Virus record (IMG/VR): IMGVR_UViG_3300030107_000319
Coordinates: 1-41,898 of that record
Direction: 5' to 3' (one strand)
DNA length: 41,898 nucleotides
Source: a virus
Shown: positions 1-8,539 of the stretch, one piece after another
Position numbering within the stretch: the stretch's first letter is position 1
Layout: every line of letters begins with the position of its first letter
Program-made: the position numbers and the translations under genes
Notes under the pieces: model-generated
Seen by the model: the letters and a program-made list of their open reading frames with translations, nothing else
The model's database searches: none
Told to the model about the DNA's origin: nothing

Positions 1-1
1 A

Positions 2-2932
2 TACACTGGAACTCTTGATAGCACTTGCACCATCACTATAGGGCCAAACACGGTCAGTAAGTTGTGGTTTATCGAGAACGCAACCAGCGGATCACAGAGC
101 ATTATTATCAAGCAAGGCTCTGGTGCCACGATCACCATACTCAACGGTCAAACCAAAGCTATTTACAGCGACGGTGCTGGATCAGGCGCTGCGATGGTCG
201 ATGCGTTTACTGATCTATCTGTTCCGTCGTTCTTTGTGTCAGGTGATTTAGATGTAGACGGTACCGCTAATCTTGATGTTGTAGATGTCGATGGTGCATC
301 AAGTTTTGCAGGAAATGTCACCATTGAAACAGGCGCAGATCTACTTACCGCATCGGCAGGTAGCGACAACATTCGCATAGGCTTGAGTGCGGGAGATGCG
401 CTTCAAAGCGGCGGTAACAACAACGTGTTCATCGGTCGAGATGCTGGCGGTGCAGTTACCACTGGAGATAACAATATTGCGATTGGGGAGGACAGCCTCA
501 AAACAGCTACGACTTCTTCAAACAACATTGGCATAGGACTCAATGCACTAGAGGCCACGACTTCTGGGGATCGCAACGTAGCCATCGGCGTTGATGCGTT
601 GTTGACTAATACTCAAGGCGCTCGAAGTGTGGCTATCGGATACGCCGCTTTAGATGCTCAAGACTATACGACGGACACCAACGCTTACAATATCGGCATA
701 GGTTATGAGGCAGGTGGAGCAGTAACTACGGGAATCCATAACACCCTCATTGGTGCCCTTGCAGGAGATGCTCTTACTACTGGTTTTGAAAATGTGGCGG
801 TGGGATACGCTGCTTTAAGTTCAGATACGCTTGGAAGTAAATCTGTTGCGATAGGACGCAACTCTTTGAACGCGCAAAACTTTACAACCGCTACAGATGC
901 TCTCAATGTAGCCGTTGGGCAAAGCGCAGGTAAGTCAGTCACTACGGGAGTTCGTAATACGCTCATCGGTGGTCTTGCAGGCGACGCAATAACAAGCGGG
1001 GATAACAACATAGCGATAGGGTATGCCGCTATGACTGCGAATACACTTGCCGATAGAAATGTCGCTATCGGTAACGAGGCGTTAGAAGCCTTTAACATCA
1101 CAACAAGCACCGATTCGTACAACGTAGCCGTTGGCTTTCAAGCAGGGCATGCAATTACTACGGGAATCCAGAACACTATCTTGGGCGGTCTAGCAGGTGA
1201 TGCTCTCACTGACGCAGATTCAAATGTCGCCGTAGGGTATTTGGCTTTGTCCACAGACACATTAGGCAGTAAATCAACAGCTATTGGTCGTCGTGCTTTG
1301 GGAACACAAAATTTTACTACGGCAACTGACTCCAATAATACAGCCGTGGGGTATAACGCGGGTTTAAACGTCACCACTGGAACTTTCAATACCATCTTGG
1401 GTGGTCAGGCAGCAGATGCGATTACACAAGGGACAAGAAATATCGCCATCGGTTACGGTGCGCTGACATCTGACACGTTAGGCTCAAAATCAATCGCCAT
1501 TGGTGTGGGCGCTTTAGATGCCCAAAACTTCACGACAGCCACAGACTCCAACAATCTCGCGGTTGGTAATAATGCAGGAGCGTCAGTCACTACGGGAATT
1601 CAAAACGTTTTCGTAGGAGGGTTGGCGGGCGACGCTTTGACCGATGCAGATTTCAACACTGCTGTCGGTCATGCTGCTTTAGGTGCGGACACTTTAGGTT
1701 CGCAATCTACTGCACTCGGATTCGGGACGTTGCAGAGCCAAAATTTCACAACAGCTACAGCTACTCTCAACACAGCAGTTGGGGTGAATGCAGGGGCATC
1801 AGTCACCACGGGGGTAAACCTCACACTGATCGGCGCTAATGCAGGTGATGCCTTGACCACGGGAACGGACAGTGTTGCTGTGGGTAAATCAGCCCTGAGT
1901 TCAGACACAAAAGGTACGTTCACTGTTGCGGTTGGGACAAATGCCCTCGCGAGCCAAAATCAAACGACTGCGACTACTACTTACAACGTCGCTGTTGGCT
2001 TAAACGCAGGGACGAGTGTCACCACGGGAATCCAAAACACGATCATCGGCGGTGTCGCAGGTGATGCCCTGACTGACGCTGACTTCAACGTGGCCTTGGG
2101 TTACGGCGCATTATCGTCTGATACCTTGGGTAGTCGAAACACTGCCATCGGCTATGTGGCTTTGTTAAATCAAAACTTTACGACTGCGACAGATTCTTAC
2201 AACGTAGCAGTAGGGTTTGAAGCGGGTAAGTCAATCACTACTGGAGTCCAGAACACCCTAGTTGGTGGTCTTTGTGCAGATGGGCTAACTACAGGAGATT
2301 TCAACACTTGCATGGGTGTTAATGCGGCAGGTGGGTCGTCTTTCAGTGGAAATAACAATACTGTCGTAGGCTATAACGCAGGTAGTGCGTTAACTACCGG
2401 CGGCAATAATTTATATCTCGGTAAAGATGCTGCTGTAACAGGAAGTCCCGGCGGCAATAGAACCAATGACAGCAATGGCATATGTTTCGGAGATGACCTT
2501 ATAAGTGTCGCTCACATTCAAGTATCTCTAACAGTTGCTTCTGACGAAAGAGATAAAACTGATTTTGTTGACCTAGACCTTGGCTTAGATTTTGTAAAAG
2601 CATTAGAGCCTGTCACTTATTACTGGGACAAGCGTTCTAAGTACGGCGATAAGCACGCTGAAAACTATGACCTAAACGCACAAACTCCAGACGGCACGCA
2701 CAAAGAAGACTGGATGGATGTTGGTTTCAAGGCGCAAGCTGTGCGTGATCTTGAAGAAGCTGCTGGGTACACCGCCGATGCTAAGAAGAACCTCACCGTA
2801 TCGCTCTCGGACGATGGTAAGCAATACGGTCTTCAGTACGAGAAGTTCATACCAATTCTTGTCAAAGCCATCCAAGATCAAGATGCAATCATCACATCAC
2901 TGACTGCGCGTATCGCCGCGCTAGAATCATAA
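2..2932 (+). CDS. Tail fibre/adhesin with YadA-like head repeats and C-terminal S74 peptidase (5' partial)
   Basis: The reading frame is open to the first base of the window, so the true start lies upstream; the TTG at 62 is only the first possible internal start. Upstream codons continue the fold (TGTLDSTCTITIG, then a KQGSG turn). The centre is made of N-x-A-I/V-G-x-x-A motifs typical of trimeric autotransporter head repeats, organised as eight 72-residue units (575-2302). Near nt 2540 the SDERDK motif marks a peptidase_S74 intramolecular chaperone domain, which in known fibres trimerises the shaft and then cleaves itself off at the Ser-Asp site. The end is a short helical segment. Probable receptor-binding fibre of the virion. 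Family assignment is strong; the receptor is unknown. Confidence 0.9.
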   Translation, partial: YTGTLDSTCTITIGPNTVSKLWFIENATSGSQSIIIKQGSGATITILNGQTKAIYSDGAGSGAAMVDAFTDLSVPSFFVSGDLDVDGTANLDVVDVDGASSFAGNVTIETGADLLTASAGSDNIRIGLSAGDALQSGGNNNVFIGRDAGGAVTTGDNNIAIGEDSLKTATTSSNNIGIGLNALEATTSGDRNVAIGVDALLTNTQGARSVAIGYAALDAQDYTTDTNAYNIGIGYEAGGAVTTGIHNTLIGALAGDALTTGFENVAVGYAALSSDTLGSKSVAIGRNSLNAQNFTTATDALNVAVGQSAGKSVTTGVRNTLIGGLAGDAITSGDNNIAIGYAAMTANTLADRNVAIGNEALEAFNITTSTDSYNVAVGFQAGHAITTGIQNTILGGLAGDALTDADSNVAVGYLALSTDTLGSKSTAIGRRALGTQNFTTATDSNNTAVGYNAGLNVTTGTFNTILGGQAADAITQGTRNIAIGYGALTSDTLGSKSIAIGVGALDAQNFTTATDSNNLAVGNNAGASVTTGIQNVFVGGLAGDALTDADFNTAVGHAALGADTLGSQSTALGFGTLQSQNFTTATATLNTAVGVNAGASVTTGVNLTLIGANAGDALTTGTDSVAVGKSALSSDTKGTFTVAVGTNALASQNQTTATTTYNVAVGLNAGTSVTTGIQNTIIGGVAGDALTDADFNVALGYGALSSDTLGSRNTAIGYVALLNQNFTTATDSYNVAVGFEAGKSITTGVQNTLVGGLCADGLTTGDFNTCMGVNAAGGSSFSGNNNTVVGYNAGSALTTGGNNLYLGKDAAVTGSPGGNRTNDSNGICFGDDLISVAHIQVSLTVASDERDKTDFVDLDLGLDFVKALEPVTYYWDKRSKYGDKHAENYDLNAQTPDGTHKEDWMDVGFKAQAVRDLEEAAGYTADAKKNLTVSLSDDGKQYGLQYEKFIPILVKAIQDQDAIITSLTARIAALES
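575..2302 (+). repeat. Eight in-frame tandem repeats of 216 bp (72 aa) in the tail fibre
   Basis: Aligning the protein by its NVAVGYxAL starts gives eight successive units of exactly 72 residues with no insertion or deletion. Common landmarks in each are SDTLGSKS, QNFTTATDS, NVAVGxxAG, SVTTGIQNT and GGLAGDALT. The DNA copies have diverged, so the array is old but its length is strictly kept, as expected for a regular trimeric beta-structure. Confidence 0.88.
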
Positions 2933-2943
2933 GGAGGACTGAA

Positions 2944-3198
2944 ATGTCTGAGGAAGCTAGAACCGACGCTGAAAAAGCCCAGATGTATCAAGCCATGTTA
3001 GATGGCGCGAATGTCATCACCAGCGTGCTGGATGCAAACAACGAATATGGCAATGACTTGACCAATGCCGAGAAGCAGGAAAAAGTTCTGCGTAGTGCTG
3101 GATATTTAGAATACGGTAAGGCGCTCGGTGACTGGGGGTCAGAAGACTTCACCGCTATCGACAGTGCTGTTACAGCCGCGAAAGCCTATACACCATAA
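2944..3198 (+). CDS. Small conserved-type phage protein of unknown function
   Basis: 84 residues, acidic, predicted mostly helical, no membrane segment and no motif I recognise. A strong ribosome binding site (AAGGAGG, 2932-2938) lies 6 bases before the ATG. It directly follows the tail fibre and precedes two other small genes and the oxygenase, so it is probably transcribed with the late fibre module. It could be a fibre accessory or chaperone, but nothing in the sequence proves that. Confidence 0.7.
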   Translation: MSEEARTDAEKAQMYQAMLDGANVITSVLDANNEYGNDLTNAEKQEKVLRSAGYLEYGKALGDWGSEDFTAIDSAVTAAKAYTP

Positions 3199-3211
3199 GG
3201 AAAAATAGACC

Positions 3212-3397
3212 GTGCAAATTAGCCTCGAAGAAAACGAAATCAACGCAATCCTAGCAATCCTTGGTGATATGCCAAGTAAGTCAGGCACATGGCCTTTGAT
3301 GATGAAGATAAAGGTACAAGCCGACGCGCAACTAGTTGAGCCAGAAGAGGACGAAGAAGGCGAGGAAGAAGCTGCTGTCGAAGCCATAAATGGCTGA
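3212..3397 (+). CDS. Small acidic protein, GTG start
   Basis: 61 residues. The GTG at 3212 follows AAGGAAAA with usable spacing. The N-terminal half is a helical segment (EENEINAILAIL); the C-terminus is highly acidic (EPEEDEEGEEEAA). Its end overlaps the start of the oxygenase gene by 8 bases, suggesting coupling. The segment resembles small regulatory or DNA-mimic-like acidic proteins only in charge; no function is assigned. Confidence 0.6.
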   Translation: MQISLEENEINAILAILGDMPSKSGTWPLMMKIKVQADAQLVEPEEDEEGEEEAAVEAING

Positions 3398-4100
3398 GAT
3401 CGAATACATCATGCACCCTCTTCCGTCAGTATTTCTGATGGAGCTGGACATCCCGACAGAGTTTGTTGATTCGTGTAATGACTATCTCGATGAGTTAGTG
3501 ACACAAGACGATAAAGTCAGCGCAGCGCATACGCTGGTTGGTCAGATCAAGACAGGTGAGCAGCTTGTGATGGATCACGAAGATCCAAGGCTGGCACCAT
3601 TTTCTAGGTTCTTGTGCGAGATGGGCGTGACGTATATTAACCAGTTTATGGCCCAGTCTGGTCAGTTGCTGGACGGTAACAGAAACGTCGAAATGGATGA
3701 GCTATGGTCAGTCCACAGTTATGAGGGCGACTACAACCCGATACATGACCACGGCACGAAAACGGTGATGGGCATTAGCTGTACGACATGGACTAAGGTG
3801 CCGCCTCAAATCGTGCAGGGGCCAAGACCGGGGTCGCAAGAGTACGGGCTGTATAACGCCTCTGGTGAGTCAGATGGTTGTCTCTGTTTCAATTACGGGC
3901 AAAGCAGCACATGGGATAGAGAGCGGCTCAAGCCTACGCAGAATGTCGTAGTCAGGCCGCAGGTGGGCAGGCTATATATGTTTCCGAGTTGGATGCAACA
4001 TATGGTTTACCCTTTTCAGGGGGAAGGCGAGCGAAGGACAGTAGCCGCCAATATAAATTGTTTTCCTGTAGAGGGTGAGCAAGATGGACATAAGCATTAA
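3390..4100 (+). CDS. 2OG-Fe(II) oxygenase superfamily protein (2OG-FeII_Oxy_5-like)
   Basis: 236 residues. The N-x-x-H-x-H segment around NPIHDHG (H119, H121) and the C-terminal core GRLYMFPSWMQHMVYPF followed by ERRTVAANI (H204, R216) match the double-stranded beta-helix of the PF13759-type family: the first motif and H204 would hold Fe(II), R216 the 2-oxoglutarate carboxylate. Such enzymes hydroxylate proteins or small molecules using O2 and 2-oxoglutarate and are frequent in marine phages, usually with unknown substrate. It sits between the tail fibre and lysis genes, so modification of a virion or envelope component is conceivable. The G+C content is higher than that of the genes after 4.3 kb. 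Confidence 0.85.
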   Translation: MAEIEYIMHPLPSVFLMELDIPTEFVDSCNDYLDELVTQDDKVSAAHTLVGQIKTGEQLVMDHEDPRLAPFSRFLCEMGVTYINQFMAQSGQLLDGNRNVEMDELWSVHSYEGDYNPIHDHGTKTVMGISCTTWTKVPPQIVQGPRPGSQEYGLYNASGESDGCLCFNYGQSSTWDRERLKPTQNVVVRPQVGRLYMFPSWMQHMVYPFQGEGERRTVAANINCFPVEGEQDGHKH

Positions 4101-4287
4101 TGACACAGCGCAGATTAGTTGGAAACAAGTCGCTGTACAAAAACAAGAGCGTTTGAGAACTGGCGCTGAAGGCGAGACTGTGCGCGAGGCGGTAGAGACA
4201 ATCATACCGACAATTTATACAAAAGAAGGTAACAGGGTCGAGGCGCAGCAATTAGCATCGACACAACGAGTAAATATAAGCGTATAA
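4084..4287 (+). CDS. Small hypothetical protein
   Basis: 67 residues from ATG 4084; a GTG at 4075 in the same frame is possible but the GAGG at 4071-4074 is better placed for the ATG. It overlaps the oxygenase end by 17 bases. The sequence is polar, without membrane segment or motif (QKQERLRTGAEGETVREA looks helical). It is followed after 3 bases by the tail-anchored protein gene. Confidence 0.6.
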   Translation: MDISINDTAQISWKQVAVQKQERLRTGAEGETVREAVETIIPTIYTKEGNRVEAQQLASTQRVNISV

Positions 4288-4290
4288 GCC

Positions 4291-4755
4291 ATGATTATCG
4301 AGTCTGTTGCAGCCGCTGGGATGCTTCTCCAGCAGATCAATTCGGTGATCCAAAATGTTAATGAAGGTAAGGCTAACGTCCAACAGGCAATGGCTTTAGT
4401 TTCTGATTTCGGAGAAGCTCTTAATAACTTTGAGGTACAACGAAAAAGCTCGACGTTCAACGCCCTCTCAAAGAATGACATCCTCAAGCTACAGATGCTG
4501 CGTAGGAACCAAGAGCGATACCAAAAAGATTTAAGAGATTTGCTCCTCGTCGCAGATCCCAAGCTGTTGGAGGATTATGACCAGGCGATTAGGCAGCAAG
4601 AACAAGATAGGAGGGCGCACGCGAGACTGATGGCAAAAAGAAAACGCGAAAAACAAATTCTTATCCAACAAATTCTTGTTGGCGGTACGACTCTTATTAT
4701 CGGTGGCGGTGTCGCAGTTCTGATATTTGTATTAATCCTTAAAGCCTTCGGATGA
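4291..4755 (+). CDS. Putative tail-anchored membrane protein with coiled coil
   Basis: 154 residues. The N-terminus is an amphipathic helix rich in Gln/Asn, the centre (about 75-122) is highly charged and coiled-coil-like with a KRKREK run, and residues about 126-152 form one hydrophobic membrane segment near the C-terminus. It stands at the head of the membrane/lysis cluster, so a role as a holin accessory, spanin-like or membrane scaffold protein is possible; Rz spanins, however, have the membrane segment at the other end. Its stop overlaps the next start (ATGA). Confidence 0.65.
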   Translation: MIIESVAAAGMLLQQINSVIQNVNEGKANVQQAMALVSDFGEALNNFEVQRKSSTFNALSKNDILKLQMLRRNQERYQKDLRDLLLVADPKLLEDYDQAIRQQEQDRRAHARLMAKRKREKQILIQQILVGGTTLIIGGGVAVLIFVLILKAFG

Positions 4756-4961
4756 TTATGGCGTTTTTATTGGTCGTCGTAGTTAACGGTGAGCCGATCG
4801 CTGAACAATTCTATTTCCGAGATATTACTCGCTGTAATACGTTCGCATATTATGTTAGCACTGGTAAAACTAAAATTAACAATAATTATCAGATACAAGA
4901 AAATATAACAGCCTACTGCATACCGAAACGTATCGGGGTCAATACGAAAACTTGGGATTAA
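4752..4961 (+). CDS. Small protein with hydrophobic N-terminus, possibly exported
   Basis: 69 residues. The first 11 residues (MIMAFLLVVVV) are hydrophobic and precede NGEPIAEQF, resembling a short signal sequence. Two cysteines (C28, C56) could form a disulfide in the periplasm. ATG 4752 overlaps the previous stop by 4 bases; ATG 4758 is an alternative. No lipobox is seen, so it is not an obvious outer-membrane spanin. Part of the lysis-region operon. Confidence 0.6.
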   Translation: MIMAFLLVVVVNGEPIAEQFYFRDITRCNTFAYYVSTGKTKINNNYQIQENITAYCIPKRIGVNTKTWD

Positions 4962-4962
4962 A

Positions 4963-5289
4963 ATGGCAGCTAAAAAACTCGAAGAAGGTTCAGAGTACGC
5001 TGAATACGATTCTGATGGAGATGGTATTGTTAGCGACGAGGAGTTACAAACCAGTAAAGAATTGCAAGACCTACGTTTACAACATGAACGAGCAGATGCT
5101 CAAAGGGCTATGAGTTGGTTCGCATTATGGGGAATGTTGTTATATCCGTCACTCGTCGTTGCCTCAGAACTTTTTGGATTAAATCAAGCAGCAAGTATTT
5201 TAGGAGATATGGCCGCAGTCTATTTTGTATCTGTCGCAGGTATACTGGCTGCATTTTTCGGTGCTCAGGCTTGGTCGAATAGGAAATAA
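4963..5289 (+). CDS. EF-hand and two-transmembrane protein, holin-like
   Basis: 108 residues. Residues 16-27 (DSDGDGIVSDEE) are a textbook 12-residue EF-hand calcium loop: acidic residues at positions 1, 3, 5 and 12 and Gly at 6. After a charged linker come two hydrophobic segments (about 50-70 and 83-103) and a short basic tail. The two-TM topology and the position directly before a 3TM-type holin and lysozyme suggest a holin or antiholin. A single Ca2+-binding loop on a holin-like membrane protein is unusual; calcium control of lysis timing is only an inference. Confidence 0.7.
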   Translation: MAAKKLEEGSEYAEYDSDGDGIVSDEELQTSKELQDLRLQHERADAQRAMSWFALWGMLLYPSLVVASELFGLNQAASILGDMAAVYFVSVAGILAAFFGAQAWSNRK

Positions 5290-5291
5290 AT

Positions 5292-5675
5292 ATGAGTTTA
5301 GTGGGACAACTTATTGGACCAGTTACTGGATTACTAGATAAGTTTATAGAAGATAAAGATCAAAAAAATGCTCTAGCGCACGAGATCGCTACGATGTCGG
5401 AGCGCCATGCTCAAGAGGCGCTCAAAGGCCAATTAGAAATTAATAAAATGGAAGCGGCACATAAATCTTTATTTGTCGCTGGATGGCGACCAGCCATCGG
5501 CTGGATTTGTGCGGTAGGTTTATTATATAACACAATTATTGCAAATGTTCTAGGTATCTGGATGACAGTCCCAGAAGTAGATACAACTTTACTCGTCCCA
5601 GTTATGATGGGAATGCTCGGTTTGGGTGCTATGCGCTCATACGAAAAAGTAAATCAGGTAGCTAGAGAAAAGTAA
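5292..5675 (+). CDS. Holin of the 3TM/GTA type
   Basis: 127 residues. A soluble helical N-terminus is followed by the typical LFVAGWRPAIGWICAVGL membrane entry, a second hydrophobic segment and a third near LLVPVMMGMLGLGAMRSYEK, as in the PF11351-type phage and gene-transfer-agent holins. Such holins permeabilise the inner membrane to let the endolysin reach the cell wall. The stop TAA shares its last base with the lysozyme ATG (TAATG), the normal holin-endolysin pairing. Confidence 0.85.
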   Translation: MSLVGQLIGPVTGLLDKFIEDKDQKNALAHEIATMSERHAQEALKGQLEINKMEAAHKSLFVAGWRPAIGWICAVGLLYNTIIANVLGIWMTVPEVDTTLLVPVMMGMLGLGAMRSYEKVNQVAREK

Positions 5676-6094
5676 TGAGTAAGCTAGTCGAGATGATTAA
5701 ACGTCATGAGGGCGTAAAATCTAAAGTCTATTTATGCTCAGCAGGTTACGAAACGATTGGTGTTGGTAGGAATATTTCTGAGTCAGGGCTAGGGCTGTCC
5801 GATGACGAAATAGATTATCTTTTACAAAACGATATACAACGAGTGAAAGAGGAACTGAAAGATACTTACTTTTGGTTCGCTGCCCTAAGCGAAGCTAGAC
5901 AAGACGCGATGATTGATATTTGTTTCAATCTTGGGTTGACACGGTTACGAGGTTTCGTTAAAGCATTAGAGGCGATGTCTAGGGAACAGTTTGATGTAGC
6001 TGCAGACGAATTTATGGATAGTAAATGGGCGCAACAAGTAGGTACGAGAGCGATTCGTGTTACTGAAATGATTCGTAGTGGTGAGTATATCTAA
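5675..6094 (+). CDS. Endolysin, T4-type lysozyme (GH24 muramidase)
   Basis: 139 residues, slightly shorter than T4 lysozyme. The catalytic signature E-x8-D/C-x5-T is present as E12, C21 and T27 within HEGVKSKVYLCSAGYETIG, so this is the Cys variant of the triad. Later segments (DICFNLG, ALEAMSREQFDVAADEF) match the GH24 C-terminal lobe. It cleaves the beta-1,4 bond between MurNAc and GlcNAc in peptidoglycan. No signal-anchor helix is present, so release depends on the preceding holin. TAATG junctions on both sides indicate translational coupling. Confidence 0.92.
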   Translation: MSKLVEMIKRHEGVKSKVYLCSAGYETIGVGRNISESGLGLSDDEIDYLLQNDIQRVKEELKDTYFWFAALSEARQDAMIDICFNLGLTRLRGFVKALEAMSREQFDVAADEFMDSKWAQQVGTRAIRVTEMIRSGEYI

Positions 6095-7974
6095 TGCCCT
6101 TACAGAAATTTATCTTTAATCCTGGTATTAATAAAGAAGGTACTGATTATACTGCCGAAGGCGGGTGGTTTGACGGTAATCTAGTTCGGTTTCGTAAAGG
6201 CTTGCCAGAAAAAATAGGTGGCTGGGTAAAATATCTAACTTCATCTATAAAAGGGAAAGGTAGAAAATTACACGCATACGTTACTTTAAACGGCACTCGT
6301 ATTTTTTCAATAGGTACGACTTTTAAACTTTATTGGCAAGAAGGAGATAATTATAACGACATTACTCCTATCCGATCCACAACAAGTGCTGGAGACGTTA
6401 CTTTTTCTGCAACGAATGGCTCTTCAACCATCACTGTTAACGATACTTCTCATGGTGCAGACTTAAATGATTTCGTTACATTTTCAGGTGCAGCTTCGTT
6501 AGGCGGTAATATTACTGCTACCGTTTTAAATCAAGAATATCAAGTTACTGCCGTTACTTCTGCTAATGCATTTACGATTACCGCTAAAGATACAGATGGT
6601 AATACTGTTACAGCTAATTCTTCTGATACAGGTAACGGAGGTAGCTCTACTATTGGTGAATACCAAATTAGCGTTGGCTTAGATGTTTTTATCGATGGCA
6701 CAGGTTGGGGTGCTGGCGCGTGGGGATCAGGTACTTGGGGTTCTACTAGCTCATTAGCTGCTAATAATCAGTTGAGATTATGGTCAATAGATAATTTCGG
6801 TGAGGATTTAATCGCTAATGTACGGGCTGGGGGTGTTTTTTATTGGGATTTTTCTACGGCAAGCCAAAGAGCTAAAGCGTTAAAAGATATCCAAAACGCT
6901 AATTTTGTACCGACTGTTGGGTTACAAGTTTTAGTTTCTGATATAGATCGTCATGTTATCGTTTTAGGTGCAGACCCGATCGAAGGCGGTAGTCGTTCTG
7001 AAGAAATAGATCCGTTATTAGTCGCTTTTTCTGATCAAGAAAACCCTTTCGATTTTGAACCAAGAGCTACTAATACAGCGGGTTCTTTACGCTGTTCTGC
7101 TGGGTCTGAAATTATTGGCGGTCTTCGAGCGAGACAAGAAACGCTGATATGGACTGATGTAGCGTTATATAGCTTACAGTTTGTTGGCCCTCCTAATACA
7201 TTCGGGCTTCAGTTAATAAATGAAGGCGTTAGTTTAATTGGCCCTAATGCTGCAGTCAACTCGCCGACAGGTATCTACTGGATGGATAAAAAAGGTTTTT
7301 ATACCTACAACGGTTCAGTAGTTCCCCTGCCGTGTACCGTACACAGTTTTGTATTCGATAATTTTAACGAAAAACAAGCGTTCCAAGTATTCGGTTTTTT
7401 AAATAAACAGTTCGATGAAGTTGGCTGGTTTTATTGCACCGCTGATAGCATAACGATAGATAGGTATGTCGTTTTTAATTATGTCGAAGGAACGTGGGCG
7501 ATAGGTGCTCTTTCTCGCACTGCATGGTTAGACGAAGGTATCGTTTCTTTTCCGAGAGCTGCTGGTTTTGCAGACGATAGAAATTATATTTATTCTCACG
7601 AAACAGGGCACGACGATGACGGTTCGCCTATGGATAATGTTTTTATCGAAAGTGCTGATTTCGATATCGGCGATGGCGAAGAGTTTCAGTTTATCCGTCG
7701 GTTTATACCTGACGTAAAATTTACGGGGGATAATGGTGATAGTCAAACTTTAAACGTCGTTTTAAAAGCTAGAGATTTTCCAGGACAAAGTTTAACTACC
7801 GACCAAACGACAGCATTTACAGGATCTACAACGAAAGTAGATACGAGAGCTAGAGCTAGACAAGCTGCGGTACGCTTTGAATCAGATGATGACGCCGACG
7901 TAGGAACGAGGTTAGGGTTAGGGTTTACGATAGGAGCAACACGTTTAGATTTACAGCCTAACGGTAGACGCTAA
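6094..7974 (+). CDS. Virion structural protein, possibly P22 gp10-like tail/stabilisation protein
   Basis: 626 residues. The N-terminus (KFIFNPGINKEGTDYTAEGG, then FDGNLVRFRKG and PEKIGGW) is a pattern I associate with virion proteins of marine podoviruses that resemble the P22 gp10 packaged-DNA stabilisation protein. Repeated beta-strand patterns, a Thr/Ser/Asn-rich beta insertion (about residues 100-185) and segments such as GIYWMDKKGFYTYNG and FFNKQFDEVGWFYC-like strands suggest a propeller-like tail hub. It starts the rightward virion gene run, coupled to lysozyme by TAATG and to the next gene the same way. Exact structural role is uncertain. Confidence 0.7.
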   Translation: MPLQKFIFNPGINKEGTDYTAEGGWFDGNLVRFRKGLPEKIGGWVKYLTSSIKGKGRKLHAYVTLNGTRIFSIGTTFKLYWQEGDNYNDITPIRSTTSAGDVTFSATNGSSTITVNDTSHGADLNDFVTFSGAASLGGNITATVLNQEYQVTAVTSANAFTITAKDTDGNTVTANSSDTGNGGSSTIGEYQISVGLDVFIDGTGWGAGAWGSGTWGSTSSLAANNQLRLWSIDNFGEDLIANVRAGGVFYWDFSTASQRAKALKDIQNANFVPTVGLQVLVSDIDRHVIVLGADPIEGGSRSEEIDPLLVAFSDQENPFDFEPRATNTAGSLRCSAGSEIIGGLRARQETLIWTDVALYSLQFVGPPNTFGLQLINEGVSLIGPNAAVNSPTGIYWMDKKGFYTYNGSVVPLPCTVHSFVFDNFNEKQAFQVFGFLNKQFDEVGWFYCTADSITIDRYVVFNYVEGTWAIGALSRTAWLDEGIVSFPRAAGFADDRNYIYSHETGHDDDGSPMDNVFIESADFDIGDGEEFQFIRRFIPDVKFTGDNGDSQTLNVVLKARDFPGQSLTTDQTTAFTGSTTKVDTRARARQAAVRFESDDDADVGTRLGLGFTIGATRLDLQPNGRR

Positions 7975-8309
7975 TGGCTAAACTACTACAAAGTAGATTA
8001 CCGTATTACAACCCATATTATTCGCGAGTCGTCGATGCTAGTTCATTTAATCGTTTTGTTAGGATACTTGAGCTAAACCTAGACGCTTTCGACCCTAGCG
8101 CGACACCACAGTTTACTAGCGCCGATCGTGACCAAAGACAGTTCGCTGCTGGCGATATTATTTGGAATACTACAGAGGGTGTTCTTCAAGTATATTTAGG
8201 CAATGTTTGGCAGAATATTTCTACGCCAAGTACGTCAGGACTGAGTGCAACAGGGAGCGTAGGCACAGTCCAAGTTGTTACGAATGGTAATATCGTAGTA
8301 GCGTTATAG
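7974..8309 (+). CDS. Small virion-associated protein, unknown role
   Basis: 111 residues. The N-terminus is rich in aromatic residues (YYNPYYSR); the middle FAAGDIIWNTTEGVLQVYLG resembles short segments seen at the tips of phage fibres and head fibres, and the end is Gly/Thr/Val-rich beta structure. It follows the gp10-like gene with TAATG. A small tail-tip, plug or head-fibre component is plausible; no specific family is recognised. Confidence 0.55.
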   Translation: MAKLLQSRLPYYNPYYSRVVDASSFNRFVRILELNLDAFDPSATPQFTSADRDQRQFAAGDIIWNTTEGVLQVYLGNVWQNISTPSTSGLSATGSVGTVQVVTNGNIVVAL

Positions 8310-8311
8310 TT

Positions 8312-8539
8312 ATGAAAAAGACGAAGAAAAAACCTAAAGTCCCTGCGAAATACCTAGCTGGTTTGACTCCGAAAGAAAAAGAAAAACGGAAAAAAGAAAT
8401 AGCTAGGAATAAAAAGAAGGCAATGGATGATCCTTCGGCTTACAAATTTTCTACTGATAAGAAAAAAGGTAAGCGTAGGAAAACTATTGAATCTAAATAT
8501 ACTCGCAGGTTTAAACAGAGGTTCGGCACAAAGTCATGA
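8312..8539 (+). CDS. Small, very basic protein conserved in aquatic viruses
   Basis: 75 residues, about 40 percent Lys/Arg. The pattern GLTPKEKEKRKKEIARNKKK followed by DPSAYKFSTD and a terminal ESKYTRRFKQRFG is a recurring small protein type in marine phages and some giant viruses. The charge suggests nucleic acid binding, perhaps co-packaged with DNA, since it is embedded in the virion gene run. ATGA overlap with the next gene, another basic protein. Confidence 0.65.
   Translation: MKKTKKKPKVPAKYLAGLTPKEKEKRKKEIARNKKKAMDDPSAYKFSTDKKKGKRRKTIESKYTRRFKQRFGTKS

Noticed and set aside
703-1923. Long reading frames on the minus strand across the tail fibre gene
   Set aside because: They mirror the 216-bp repeats of the fibre gene, have no ribosome sites and give Val/Ala/Pro-rich nonsense typical of the antisense of Gly/Thr/Ala repeats.
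7905-7930. Telomere-like TTAGGGTTAGGG run
   Set aside because: It encodes Leu-Gly residues in frame in a virion protein and is only two and a half units long; coincidence.
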